Of a stretch of 64,000 bases of DNA, positions 48,857 through 57,313 are shown in pieces. Origin of the DNA: an uncultured Atopobiaceae bacterium. GTDB taxonomy: Bacteria > Actinomycetota > Coriobacteriia > Coriobacteriales > Atopobiaceae. Under the pieces are notes generated by a model. That model saw nothing but the letters and a program-made list of their open reading frames with translations. It was not told where the DNA came from and did not search any database. Numbering within the stretch: the first letter of the stretch is position 1; each line of letters starts with the position of its first letter. The position numbers were made by a program, and so were the translations under genes. The stretch lies in contig CALUJM010000004.1 in assembly GCA_944320975.1 (NCBI GenBank), positions 62,001-126,000 on the forward strand. The letters run 5' to 3'.

Positions 48857-49690
48857 CTTGAGGTACAGGTCGACGATCTCGGCGTACTCCTCGGGATAGA
48901 AGCCGATCTCGCCCGAGAAGCGCGTGAGGGCGATAAGGCCGCCGTCGATCTCGGGGATGCCGGCGAGCATCTCGGCGTTGTCGGCCTTGAGGCCGCCGCC
49001 GTAGACCACGTCGACGCCGGGCATGACGCCCTTGATGAGGCGCGCGACCTTGGTGATGTAGGGCGCGTCGGCCGGCGTCTTGCCGGGGCCGATGCTCCAG
49101 ACGGGCTCGTAGGCGATGCGGACGCCGGAGAGGTCCGCACCCTCGAGGCCCTGGGTCACCTGGGCGGTGAGGACGGCCTCCCAGTCATCGACCTCCTCCT
49201 CGCGCTCGCCCATGCAGAAGAGGACCTTGAGGCCGGCGGCCTGCGCCGCGCGGACCTCGCGGGCGAGGATGCGGCTCACGGCGGCTTCGACGTCGGCCGG
49301 GTCAGCCCCGACCTCGCCGAGAATTGCGCGGAGGTTCATGCGCTCCTCGCAGTGGCCGATGAGCGCCCACGTGCAGCCGAGCTGGGCCACGGAGTTGCCG
49401 GTGCGCAGCGTGGTGAAGGCGCCGAAGTTGCCGCCCGGTGCGGTGTCGGCCCCGTGGACGCCCTGGCAGCCGATGCCGAGCGGGCTGCCCTCGGCGCCGG
49501 CGCAGGCGCCGATGAGGTGCGCCTCGGGGAGGAACGCCGCGAACTCCGCGACCTCGCCGTACTTCTCGGCCACGCCCTTGATGGAGGAGGCGACCGTCTC
49601 TCCCCAGAGCGCCGGCTCGGCGAGGCGGTTGACGCCGCCGAGCTCCGGCTTGATGTCAAAGCGCTTGAGGTTGAGGAAGATGTGCTTCAT
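48854..49690 (-). CDS. tpiA: Triosephosphate isomerase, divergent
   Basis: 278 residues against about 250 for housekeeping TPI. Catalytic residues are kept in altered contexts: N-terminal FLNLKRF (Asn and Lys of the usual NxK), WALIGHCEERM (His of the usual IGHSERR), AYEPVWSIGPGKTP (catalytic Glu and loop 6) and VVYGGGLKADNAEML (phosphate loop, usually YGGSV). It therefore should be active on a triose phosphate or a close analogue; TPI-like isomerases also act on tetrulose phosphates in erythritol-type pathways. It is in the operon with aldolase, PFK and PGI. The stop lies within a palindromic repeat. Confidence 0.82.
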   Translation of the reverse strand: MKHIFLNLKRFDIKPELGGVNRLAEPALWGETVASSIKGVAEKYGEVAEFAAFLPEAHLIGACAGAEGSPLGIGCQGVHGADTAPGGNFGAFTTLRTGNSVAQLGCTWALIGHCEERMNLRAILGEVGADPADVEAAVSRILAREVRAAQAAGLKVLFCMGEREEEVDDWEAVLTAQVTQGLEGADLSGVRIAYEPVWSIGPGKTPADAPYITKVARLIKGVMPGVDVVYGGGLKADNAEMLAGIPEIDGGLIALTRFSGEIGFYPEEYAEIVDLYLK

Positions 49691-49723
49691 GAAGGCTCCA
49701 ATCGTTTGGTCGAGAGGCGGGCG

Positions 49724-50890
49724 TCAGGCGAAGCTCGCGAAGCGCGGCAGCGCCGGACCCAGCAGCGGGCGGCACCACGTGCGGAAGGCGTCGGTCACGC
49801 CGTTGCCGCTCTCGTTGATGTACTCGTCGGGCAGCGTGCGCTCGTCGAGCATGACCTGCTCGATGGGGATGCGGATGAGGCGCGCTTCGTAGGGCTCGGT
49901 CGAGACGCGCTCGATGCCCACCATCTTGCCGGAGTCGCCCTCGAGCACGGCGCGGACGGCCTCGCGGCCGCAGCCGATGGCCTCCTCGCGGTCCACCGGG
50001 CTCTGCCAGGCGATGGAGGCGCGGCCGATGAGGCCGGGCTTCTCGGAGCGCGCCTTGTAGCCGAGCTCGGAGATGACGAGCTTGGCGAGGTGGGCCGAGA
50101 CGTCGCCGAAGTACGTGGCGCGCCCCACGGTCATGAGGGGAGGAGCCACCGGCGTGCCGTCGGCGGTGTGCAGGCCCTCGCTCACCACCACGACGCCCGA
50201 GCCCTTCTCGTCGATGAGGCGCTGGGCGTCATCGAGGAAGGCGCGCTCGTCGAAGGCGCGCTCGGGCAGGTAGATGAGGTCGGGGCCGCCGGTGCCGGAC
50301 TCGTCCGCGAAGCAGCTCGAGGCGGTGACCCAGCCGGCGTTTCTGCCCATGGCCTCCACGATGACGATGTGGATGGGCAGGCCGCGCACGTCGCAGCAGA
50401 TGGCCGAGGTGCTGGCCGCCATGTAGCGCGCCGCGCTCGCGAAGCCGGGCGCGTGGTCGGTCACGGCGATGTCGTTGTCCATGGTCTTGGGGATGCCCAC
50501 GACGTCGATGGGCACGCCCTCCTCGTGGCAGGCGTGCCAGATCTTGCCGCAGGTGTCCATTGTGCCGTTGCCGCCGGTGCACAGAAGCCACCGGATGCCC
50601 TGGCGGTCGAGCGCGTGCGCGAGCTCGCGGTAGTCCTCGTCCTCGAGCGGCTTGCGGCTCGTGCCGATGGCCGAGGAGGGCGAGAAGGGCAGCAGGTCGA
50701 GCTGCTCGCGCGAGACCTGGCCAAAGTCGACGAGGTTGCCGTCGGTGATGCCGCCCACGCCGCCGCGCGCGCCGAGGACCCGCCCCACGCTCGGCGTGTT
50801 CAGGGCCTCGTCGACGGCGCCGTAGAGCGAGGCGTTGATCACGGCGGTGGGGCCGCCGCCGTGGACGACGAGCAGGCCGTCGGCCGCCAT
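49724..50890 (-). CDS. pfkA: 6-phosphofructokinase, group III type
   Basis: 388 residues. PFK signatures: VVHGGGPTAVINASLYG, LLCTGGNGTMDTCGKIW, the catalytic GIPKTMDNDIAVTDHAPGF, VIVEAMGRNAGWVTA and PEYINESGNG-like DEYINESGNGVTD. At the two positions that separate donors, it has Gly in GGNGT (ATP-like) and Lys in PKTMDND (as in PPi-type enzymes), the combination seen in actinobacterial group III ATP-PFKs. ATP is the likelier donor but this needs assay. The start at 50890 is two bases after the aldolase stop; the open frame runs upstream into that gene but is not coding there. Confidence 0.88.
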   Translation of the reverse strand: MAADGLLVVHGGGPTAVINASLYGAVDEALNTPSVGRVLGARGGVGGITDGNLVDFGQVSREQLDLLPFSPSSAIGTSRKPLEDEDYRELAHALDRQGIRWLLCTGGNGTMDTCGKIWHACHEEGVPIDVVGIPKTMDNDIAVTDHAPGFASAARYMAASTSAICCDVRGLPIHIVIVEAMGRNAGWVTASSCFADESGTGGPDLIYLPERAFDERAFLDDAQRLIDEKGSGVVVVSEGLHTADGTPVAPPLMTVGRATYFGDVSAHLAKLVISELGYKARSEKPGLIGRASIAWQSPVDREEAIGCGREAVRAVLEGDSGKMVGIERVSTEPYEARLIRIPIEQVMLDERTLPDEYINESGNGVTDAFRTWCRPLLGPALPRFASFA

Positions 50891-50892
50891 GG

Positions 50893-52050
50893 CTAGATCC
50901 CTGCCTTCTCGTAGCGCTCGGCCATCTCCTCGAGCGTGACGAGCTCGATGTCGGGATAGTGGCCGTAGCTGCCGAACTCCACGATCAGCGTGGCCACGGC
51001 CTCCTTGACGCCCGCCTCGATGGCGGCGACGAGGGCCGCGCGGTCGTCGTCCTCGACCACGCCGTACATGACCGTGTCGTACACGGGCGGGAGGAAGGCG
51101 CGCGGGTCGGGGTTCTCGGGGTGCTCCTTGAGCAGCTGGTAGACGCCGCCGATCGACGGGCTCTCCTGGAGCTCCGGGCGCGTGGCGAACAGCTCGCGCA
51201 TGTTGCGGGTCACCGCGAGGCGGATGTCGGTGTCGACGTTGATCTTGTTGATGCCGGCGGGGATGGCGGCCTTGAGCTCGGCGAGGCTGATGCCGTAGGC
51301 GTTCTGGATGTTGCCGCCGAGGGCGTTGATCTCGCGCACGATGTAGCCCGGCACGGTGGAGGAGCCGTGGCTCACGAGAGCGCAGTCGAGCCCCTCGTGG
51401 GAGAGGCACTCGCGGATGGCGATGGGGATCTCGCGGCGGAGCTTGACGTCCTTGCCCTTGGAGGGGCCGTGCATGGTGCCGTAGCTGATGGCGAGGGCGT
51501 CGACCTTGGTGTTGCGCACGAACTCGACGGCCGTGAGCGGGTTGGTGTAGGTGCTCGAGGCGGCGAAGACGTGGTCCTCGACGCCGGCCAGCACGCCGAG
51601 CTCGCCCTCGACGGAGACGCCGCGCGGGTGGGCGTACTTGACGACCTCGCGCGTGAGCTCCATGTTCTCCTCGAGCGGCAGAGACGAGCCGTCGATCATG
51701 ACGGAGGTGTAGCCGCCGGCGATGGCCGCCTTGACGCTCTCCATGTCGCGGCCGTGGTCGAGGTGCAGGACCACCGGGATGGGGCTCTTCTCGCCGTACT
51801 TCTTCACGGCGTCGCCGATGTTCTTGGCTCCCACGATCTTGTCCTCGACGGTGCCGTTGGCAAAGTCGGCGCGGCCGCCCATGAAGGCGTTGGCGAGGTC
51901 GGCGCCCTGCAGGATGGCGGCGCTCCTCAGCATCTCGTGGACCTCGATGACTGCCTTGGCCTGGCAGACGGCGTTGACGTTGAACGCGCCCTGGGCGTAG
52001 CCCCCCTTGCGCGCGGCGTCCAGGACGGGCTTGAGCGGTACGAGTGCCAT
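50893..52050 (-). CDS. Class II ketose-bisphosphate aldolase, long form
   Basis: 385 residues, about 100 more than the aldolase at 10864. Zinc ligands and catalytic Asp are visible in VVLHLDHGRDMESVKAA, MIDGSSLPLEENM, SVEGELGVLAGVEDH, AISYGTMHGPSKG and ALVSHGSSTVPGY. The C-terminal about 80 residues (after residue 300) are an extension seen in some FBA homologues. AAGGAGATGGTCAC precedes the start. It is the first enzyme gene after the LacI regulator and followed two bases later by PFK, so fructose-1,6-bisphosphate is the natural substrate, but a related bisphosphate cannot be excluded. Confidence 0.87.
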   Translation of the reverse strand: MALVPLKPVLDAARKGGYAQGAFNVNAVCQAKAVIEVHEMLRSAAILQGADLANAFMGGRADFANGTVEDKIVGAKNIGDAVKKYGEKSPIPVVLHLDHGRDMESVKAAIAGGYTSVMIDGSSLPLEENMELTREVVKYAHPRGVSVEGELGVLAGVEDHVFAASSTYTNPLTAVEFVRNTKVDALAISYGTMHGPSKGKDVKLRREIPIAIRECLSHEGLDCALVSHGSSTVPGYIVREINALGGNIQNAYGISLAELKAAIPAGINKINVDTDIRLAVTRNMRELFATRPELQESPSIGGVYQLLKEHPENPDPRAFLPPVYDTVMYGVVEDDDRAALVAAIEAGVKEAVATLIVEFGSYGHYPDIELVTLEEMAERYEKAGI

Positions 52051-52161
52051 GTGACCATCTCCTTGTTTGTGACCCGGCTCCCCGGGCGCTTTCCTGTACG
52101 TGCTTTCGGTCGTGCGGTCGTGCGTGCTTGTGCCTGACAGACGGGGGCGAGCCCCGCCCGC

Positions 52162-53220
52162 TTAGTGCCGACGGGGCTCGAGCTTGGGCTCGATGACGTT
52201 GGTGAGCTTGATGATGCGCGCCGACGGGGCGTTGCCGCGCATGAGCGACAAGATCTCCTCCGCGCAGGCGATGCCGGTCTCGAAGTTGGGAAGCCGCGTG
52301 TAGAAGTTGGCGGCGAGCCAGTTCTCCCCGTTGTTGGCGAGCTCGGCGTAGATGAGGTTGCGCTTGGGGGCGATCTTGCGGAAGAAGTGCGTCCAGGTGG
52401 CCCAGCTCGTGATCACGGCGTCGCCGTCGCGGGTCTCCGCGAGCACGCGGCGTGCCGTTTCGATGAGCTCCTCGCTCAGCTTGAGGCCGTCCTCGGTGTT
52501 GCCCACGGTGTAGCGCTCGTCCCAGACGTCGATGTTGTGCAGGTCGATGGGGGCCTCGCGCACGAGCAGCTCCACGCCGGACGCCTCGCAGATGTCGCGC
52601 ACGCCGAGCTCGCGCAGGCGCTCCTGGGCGGTGTCGATCTGCGGGCGGAGGTAGACGACGCGCCGGCAGCCGCGCTCCAGGATGCGGGAGGTGATCAGGC
52701 GCGCGCCGCCGCGGTAGTCGAGGTCCACGGTGCTGTAGGTGTCCGCCTGCTGCTGGCAGTCAAAGACCACGAGCGGCGCGGACTCGTCGGTGAGCAGCTG
52801 GAGGCTCTCGGCATCGGGGCCCTCGTTCTCGATGCCGATGAAGATGATGCCGCCCACGCGCCCGGCGAGGTAGGCGCTCGCGTAGTCCGCGTGGCCGAGG
52901 GAGTCCTTCTTGTTGCCGAGGAGCAGCACGTTGTAGCCCTCCTCCTCCAGCCGCGTCTGGATGCCGTAGGCCATCTGGCTGAAGCGGGGGACGGAGAGGT
53001 TTCTGCGCAGGACCACGCCCACGCAGGGGATGGTGCGGCTCCTGAGCGTGCGCGCGTGCGCGTTGGGCATGTAGTTGAGTTTGCGCGCCGCCTGCAGCAC
53101 CCGCCGGCGCGTCTCCGGGCGGATGGACTGGCCGGGCGTGTTGTTGATGACGTAGGAGACGGTCGCGGCGGTGACTCCGGCCTCCTGGGCAACGTCCTTG
53201 AGGGTGGTTCGCCTCCGCAT
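52162..53220 (-). CDS. LacI-family transcriptional regulator
   Basis: 352 residues. The N-terminal LacI helix-turn-helix and hinge are clear: TTLKDVAQEAGVTAATVSYV and RVLQAARKLNYMPNAHARTL, followed by a periplasmic-binding-protein-like sugar domain (VGVVLRRNLSVPRFSQMAYG, VGGIIFIGIE, RRVVYLRPQID). It lies 111 bases upstream of the aldolase on the same strand and divergent from an ABC importer, so it probably controls the aldolase-PFK-TPI-LarA-PGI operon, the importer, or both. Two AAxCGxTT sites are in the intergenic region (53457-53484). The inducer is unknown. Confidence 0.9.
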   Translation of the reverse strand: MRRRTTLKDVAQEAGVTAATVSYVINNTPGQSIRPETRRRVLQAARKLNYMPNAHARTLRSRTIPCVGVVLRRNLSVPRFSQMAYGIQTRLEEEGYNVLLLGNKKDSLGHADYASAYLAGRVGGIIFIGIENEGPDAESLQLLTDESAPLVVFDCQQQADTYSTVDLDYRGGARLITSRILERGCRRVVYLRPQIDTAQERLRELGVRDICEASGVELLVREAPIDLHNIDVWDERYTVGNTEDGLKLSEELIETARRVLAETRDGDAVITSWATWTHFFRKIAPKRNLIYAELANNGENWLAANFYTRLPNFETGIACAEEILSLMRGNAPSARIIKLTNVIEPKLEPRRH

Positions 53221-53456
53221 TTCCGCCTCCTATCCTCGATGCTCACTTTTTCGATTAAGTGAGATAGTACCTGTTTACCATGACATGGGCCGTATAACGA
53301 GAAGAACTTGGAGAAATGCGCTCGCAGGTCAAAAACGACCGTTTATCGAGGTTAACCATTTAACAAGTGCTGAGCGGTATCAAATCTGCCCTAAGCGGCC
53401 CTTACCGAAACTTTACTCTATGAAATCCCCAAGGGCTGTGGTTACATGTCAGTAAC

Positions 53457-53494
53457 TTAATCGTTTGAGTGGGGAAACGGTTGAGTGGGATAGT
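53457..53494. promoter_or_regulatory. Candidate LacI operators and ABC-importer promoter
   Basis: TTAATCGTTTGA (53457-53468) and GGAAACGGTTGA (53473-53484) resemble the CG-centred operators of LacI regulators. A possible promoter, TTGAGT (53465-53470), 18-base spacer, GATAGT (53489-53494), overlaps both. The rest of the 408-base gap holds a copy of the CGCTCGCAGGTCAAAAACGACCG motif near 53320-53344 and AT-rich DNA, with no gene I can support. Confidence 0.45.
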
Positions 53495-53628
53495 CAGCTC
53501 GTTCTTCTCGACCACGCGCTCTTTGGTCTGATCCTTGTACGTCGCACGCGTTCGTCGGATGCACTCGTCGCGCCTCCAAGCGTCCTTTCGGGGAGGGGCA
53601 CGGCGGGATAAAGAGAAGGAGGCCGTCA

Positions 53629-54408
53629 TTGAAAGAGAAGAAAGTACCCATCTGGAGTAAGGTGCCAAGCTGGGCTTGGGCACTGATCTCCCTGGCGCTG
53701 GCGATAGCCCTGTGGCTCGCCGCCTCCGGCACGTGGCCGGCGGTCTTCGCGTCACCCGAGAAGGTCCTCAACGCCTTCATCGAGCGCGCTCAGAGCGGCC
53801 TGCTCTGGGAGCACGTCTGGGCCTCCGTATCCCGTGTTCTCACGGGCTTCGGCATCGCCTTCGTGGTGTCGATCCCGGTCGCCTTCCTTATGGCGTGGTA
53901 CGACCCGTTCCGTCACGTCGTCGAGCCCTGGATCCAGTTCATCCGCAACATCCCGCCGCTGGCCTACGTCTTCCTGATCATCGCCGCCCTCGGCATCGGT
54001 CAGACCTCCAAGATCACGGTCATCTTCATCGCGGCGTTCCTGGTCATGGTCATCACCATCTATCAGGGCGTCAAGGGCGTGGACGTCACGCTCATCAAGG
54101 CGGCGCGCGTGCTCGGCGCCACCCAGAAGGACATCTTCTTCAAGGTCACCATCCCCGCCTCGACGCCCTTCATCCTCGTCGCGGCGCGCCTGGGCCTCTC
54201 CACCTCGCTCACCACGCTCATGGCCTCCGAGATCGTCGGTGGCGACAAGGGCATCGGTATGATGATCCAGCAGGCGAGCGGCTACTACCAGATGGACGTC
54301 GTGCTGCTCGGCATCATCATGCTCGGTATCATCGGCATCTGCTTCGAGAAGATTGTCCGATTCCTTGAGAGGAGGTTCACGGGATGGCAGGAAACGATTC
54401 AGCAGTAA
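53629..54408 (+). CDS. ABC importer permease, NitT/TauT family (SsuC/TauC-like)
   Basis: 259 residues, about six membrane segments. The BPD_transp_1 coupling motif is seen as KAARVLGATQKDIFFKVTIP followed by ASTPFILVAARLGLSTSLTTL. It starts with TTG at 53629, supported by a strong AGAAGGAGG at 53614-53622. It overlaps the ATPase gene by 25 bases. With the ATPase and the binding protein it forms an importer of the class that takes up nitrate, taurine, aliphatic sulfonates or pyrimidine precursors. The substrate cannot be told from sequence here; nagB-nagA follow downstream. Confidence 0.87.
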   Translation: MKEKKVPIWSKVPSWAWALISLALAIALWLAASGTWPAVFASPEKVLNAFIERAQSGLLWEHVWASVSRVLTGFGIAFVVSIPVAFLMAWYDPFRHVVEPWIQFIRNIPPLAYVFLIIAALGIGQTSKITVIFIAAFLVMVITIYQGVKGVDVTLIKAARVLGATQKDIFFKVTIPASTPFILVAARLGLSTSLTTLMASEIVGGDKGIGMMIQQASGYYQMDVVLLGIIMLGIIGICFEKIVRFLERRFTGWQETIQQ

Positions 54409-55175
54409 AGGTCCACATCGAGAACGTGGTCAAGAAGTTCAACACCCGCAAGGGCGAGGTGGTCGCGCTCAACGGCGCCAACTTCGACATCCACGAGAAC
54501 GAGTTCGTGTGCGTCGTCGGGCCGTCCGGCTGCGGCAAGTCCACGCTCCTGAACATCATCGGTGGCCTCGAGGAGCCCACGGAGGGCCGCGTCCTGGTGG
54601 ACGGCCAGGAGGTCACGGGCCCCGGCCCCGACCGCGGCATCGTCTTCCAGCAGTACGCCCTCTTCCCGTGGCTCACGGTCCTCGAGAACGTCAAGTTTGG
54701 CCTCAAGCTCCAGGGCAAGTCCGACAAGGAGGCCGAGGAGATCGCGCTCAAGTACATCAAGCTCGTCGAGCTGCAGGACTTCGTGCAGTCCTACCCCAAG
54801 GAGCTCTCGGGCGGCATGAAGCAGCGCGTCGCCATCGCCCGCGCCTACGCGGTCAACCCCAAGGTCCTGCTCATGGACGAGCCGTTCGGCGCCCTTGACG
54901 CCCAGACGCGCACCCAGCTCCAGTCCGAGCTGCTCGAGACCTGGGAGAAGGAGCAGAAGACCTGCTTCTTCATCACCCACGACGTCGAGGAGGCCATCAT
55001 CCTCGCCCAGCGCGTCATCATCATGTACGCGCGCCCGGGCCGCGTGAAGGAGATCGTGGACATCGACATCCCGTATCCCCGCACGCAGGAGACCAAGATG
55101 ACCCCGCGCTTCCTCGAGCTCAAGAACCACATCTGGAGCCAGGTCTACCAGGAGTACCTCTCCGTCCGCAAGTAG
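54384..55175 (+). CDS. ABC importer ATPase, NitT/TauT family
   Basis: 263 residues. Walker A VGPSGCGKST, Q loop IVFQQYALFPWLTV, signature LSGGMKQRVAIARAYA, Walker B VLLMDEPFGALD and switch FFITHDVEEAI are typical of SsuB/TauB/NrtD proteins. GAGAGGAGG precedes the ATG inside the permease gene's 3' end. It energises uptake through the permease at 53629. The binding-protein gene follows 95 bases later. Confidence 0.92.
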   Translation: MAGNDSAVKVHIENVVKKFNTRKGEVVALNGANFDIHENEFVCVVGPSGCGKSTLLNIIGGLEEPTEGRVLVDGQEVTGPGPDRGIVFQQYALFPWLTVLENVKFGLKLQGKSDKEAEEIALKYIKLVELQDFVQSYPKELSGGMKQRVAIARAYAVNPKVLLMDEPFGALDAQTRTQLQSELLETWEKEQKTCFFITHDVEEAIILAQRVIIMYARPGRVKEIVDIDIPYPRTQETKMTPRFLELKNHIWSQVYQEYLSVRK

Positions 55176-55269
55176 CTTCGCGCGCACGTTCGCTCGTTAT
55201 TCGCGGGGGCCCGGCCCCCGAAATGGGAGGGAAGCGAGAAGAACTCGCCTCCACGAGAAAGGATTCGAA

Positions 55270-56364
55270 ATGAAGAAGATCGACATGAACCAGCTCAGCC
55301 GCCGCTCCTTCCTCAAGGTCGCCGGCGCCGCCGGCGTCGTGGGTTCCGGCATGGTCCTCGCCGGCTGCGATAACGGCACCCAGGAGCCCGCTGCTGACGA
55401 CACCGCCGACGAGGGCGGCGAGGAGCCGGCCGGCACCGAGTACGAGCCCGTCACCGTCCACGTTGCCTTCATGCCCAACCTGGGCTCCGCCGCCACGCTC
55501 TTCTCGGCCATCGACCAGGGCTACTTCGAGGAGGTCGGCATCACCGTCGAGACCGAGCAGTTCCAGGCCGGCCCCGCCGAGATCACGGCAATGCAGTCCG
55601 GCTCCGTGGACATCTCCCAGATCGGCCACGGCGCGCACTCCCTGTGCATCCAGGGCCAGGCCAAGATCTTCGCCTTCGACCAGCTCTCCCAGGCCGACTG
55701 CGTCGTCGCCAACAAGTCCCACGGCATCGAGACCGGCGCTGACCTCGCCGGCAAGACGGTGGGCGTCGCCTCCGGCACCTCCTCCGAGATCATCCTCCAG
55801 TACGTCCTCCGGGACGCCGGCCTCACCGTCGACGACATCAACACCGTCGAGATGGACGTCTCCGGCATGACGACGGCCCTCATCTCCGGCCAGATTGACG
55901 CCGCCGCCACCTGGTCGCCCAACACCGTCACCCTCGAGGAGCAGCTCGGCGACGACTACCTCGTCCTTGGCACCAACACCGACTACTCCGACGAGGTCGC
56001 CTTCCCCGGCTCCTATGTCGTCCTGCCCGAGTACGCCGAGGAGAACCACGACGTCCTCGTGCGCTTTGGCGCCGCTCTGGACAAGGGCAAGGTCTACCGC
56101 GCCGAGCACATCGACGACGTTGCCAAGCTGCTCGCCTCCGAGCTCGGCGTTCCCGAGGACACGCTCCTTCAGTCCACGGGCGAGGGCGACTGGCAGGGCG
56201 CCGTCGACGCCATCGGCAATACCGACGTCATCGTGGGCTACTACGAGGCGCAGCAGAAGGTCTTCCTGGACGGCGGCCAGATCGAGGCCGAGGTGCCCGT
56301 CGAGGACTACGTCCTGACCGACGTCATCACCGAGTCCGACGAGCTCTACGAGACCATCAAGTAG
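55270..56364 (+). CDS. ABC substrate-binding lipoprotein, NMT1/SsuA family
   Basis: 364 residues. Twin-arginine-like signal LSRRSFLKVAGAAGVVGSG and lipobox LAGC indicate an exported, lipid-anchored protein; an acidic linker follows. The mature domain fits NMT1/SsuA proteins: VAFMPNLGSAATLFSAIDQGYF, AMQSGSVDISQIGHGAHS, LAGKTVGVASGTSSEIIL and ISGQIDAAATWSPN. It binds the substrate of the preceding permease and ATPase. GAGAAAGGATTCGAA precedes the start. A terminator follows, separating it from nagB. Confidence 0.88.
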   Translation: MKKIDMNQLSRRSFLKVAGAAGVVGSGMVLAGCDNGTQEPAADDTADEGGEEPAGTEYEPVTVHVAFMPNLGSAATLFSAIDQGYFEEVGITVETEQFQAGPAEITAMQSGSVDISQIGHGAHSLCIQGQAKIFAFDQLSQADCVVANKSHGIETGADLAGKTVGVASGTSSEIILQYVLRDAGLTVDDINTVEMDVSGMTTALISGQIDAAATWSPNTVTLEEQLGDDYLVLGTNTDYSDEVAFPGSYVVLPEYAEENHDVLVRFGAALDKGKVYRAEHIDDVAKLLASELGVPEDTLLQSTGEGDWQGAVDAIGNTDVIVGYYEAQQKVFLDGGQIEAEVPVEDYVLTDVITESDELYETIK

Positions 56365-56407
56365 CGCTTCTGAACAGCGGTTTCCGAGGGCTCTCATAGC
56401 CCCCGCA

Positions 56408-56466
56408 AGACGGCCTCTCCGCAGCAGGGTGACCCTCCCCATCCGCGCGGGGAGGCCGTCTCTTTC
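56408..56466 (+). terminator. Terminator after the ABC importer
   Basis: Stem AGACGGCCTC (56408-56417) with GAGGCCGTCT (56452-56461), extendable by further G-C pairs, followed by CTTTC. It ends 20 bases before the nagB start. Confidence 0.7.
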
Positions 56467-56486
56467 ACGCGAGACAAGGAGAAAGC

Positions 56487-57302
56487 ATGGAGTACTATCA
56501 CATCTCAGCCGAGGACCTTGGTCGCGACGCCCGTGTGCCGCTCGTCTGCGCCGGTGACTCTGCGGAGGTCTTCTTCGACCTCGCCCTCGAGATGGTCAGC
56601 ACCATCCGCGAGCACAACGCCCGCGGCGAGAAGACCGTGTTCATCTGCCCGGTCGGCCCGGTCGGCCACTATCCCTACTTCGTGGAGATGGTCAACGACC
56701 AGCGCATCTCCCTCAAGGACTGCTGGTTCATCAACATGGACGAGTACCTGGACGACAACGACGAGTGGATCAGCGCGGACGACCCGCTCTCCTTCCGCGG
56801 CTTCATGGCCCGCAACGTCTACGGCAAGATCGACCCCGAGCTCGTGATGCCCGAGGAGCAGCGCATCTTCCCCGACCCGCATGACCTGGGCCGCATCGGC
56901 CGCGTGATTGACGAGCTCGGCGGCGTGGACATCGCCTTCGGCGGCATCGGCATCACGGGCCACCTCGCCTTCAACGAGCCCCAGCCCGAGCTCACCTGCG
57001 AGGAGTTCGCCGCGCTCGAGACCCGCACCCTCGACATCCACCCCGAGACCCGCGCCACCAACTCCGTGGGCGACCTCGGCGGCGCCCTCGAGGACATGCC
57101 GCACCGCTGCGTGACCATCGGCATGCGCGAGATCCTCGGCGCGCGCAAGGTGCGCCTCGGCGTCTTCCGCGACTGGCACCGCGGCGTCGTGCGCCGCGCG
57201 GCCTACGGCGAGCCCACGGCCGCCTTCCCCGCCACGCTTCTGCAGGGCCACCCCGACGCCAAGATCTACGTCAACGACGTCGCCCGCCATCAGGCCTACT
57301 AG
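56487..57302 (+). CDS. nagB: Glucosamine-6-phosphate deaminase
   Basis: 271 residues; converts glucosamine-6-phosphate to fructose-6-phosphate and ammonia. NagB-family segments: INMDEYLDD (catalytic Asp of the DEY motif), the substrate loop FGGIGITGHLAFNEP with the ring-opening His, and VTIGMREILGARKVRLGVF. The N-terminal phosphate site FICPVGPVGHYP differs from the usual LGLATGSTP, as in more distant members. AAGGAGAAAGC precedes the ATG. It is followed by nagA, 11 bases between, as a GlcNAc catabolic pair; the GlcNAc transporter is not in this window. Confidence 0.88.
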   Translation: MEYYHISAEDLGRDARVPLVCAGDSAEVFFDLALEMVSTIREHNARGEKTVFICPVGPVGHYPYFVEMVNDQRISLKDCWFINMDEYLDDNDEWISADDPLSFRGFMARNVYGKIDPELVMPEEQRIFPDPHDLGRIGRVIDELGGVDIAFGGIGITGHLAFNEPQPELTCEEFAALETRTLDIHPETRATNSVGDLGGALEDMPHRCVTIGMREILGARKVRLGVFRDWHRGVVRRAAYGEPTAAFPATLLQGHPDAKIYVNDVARHQAY

Positions 57303-57313
57303 GGAGGCCGGCC

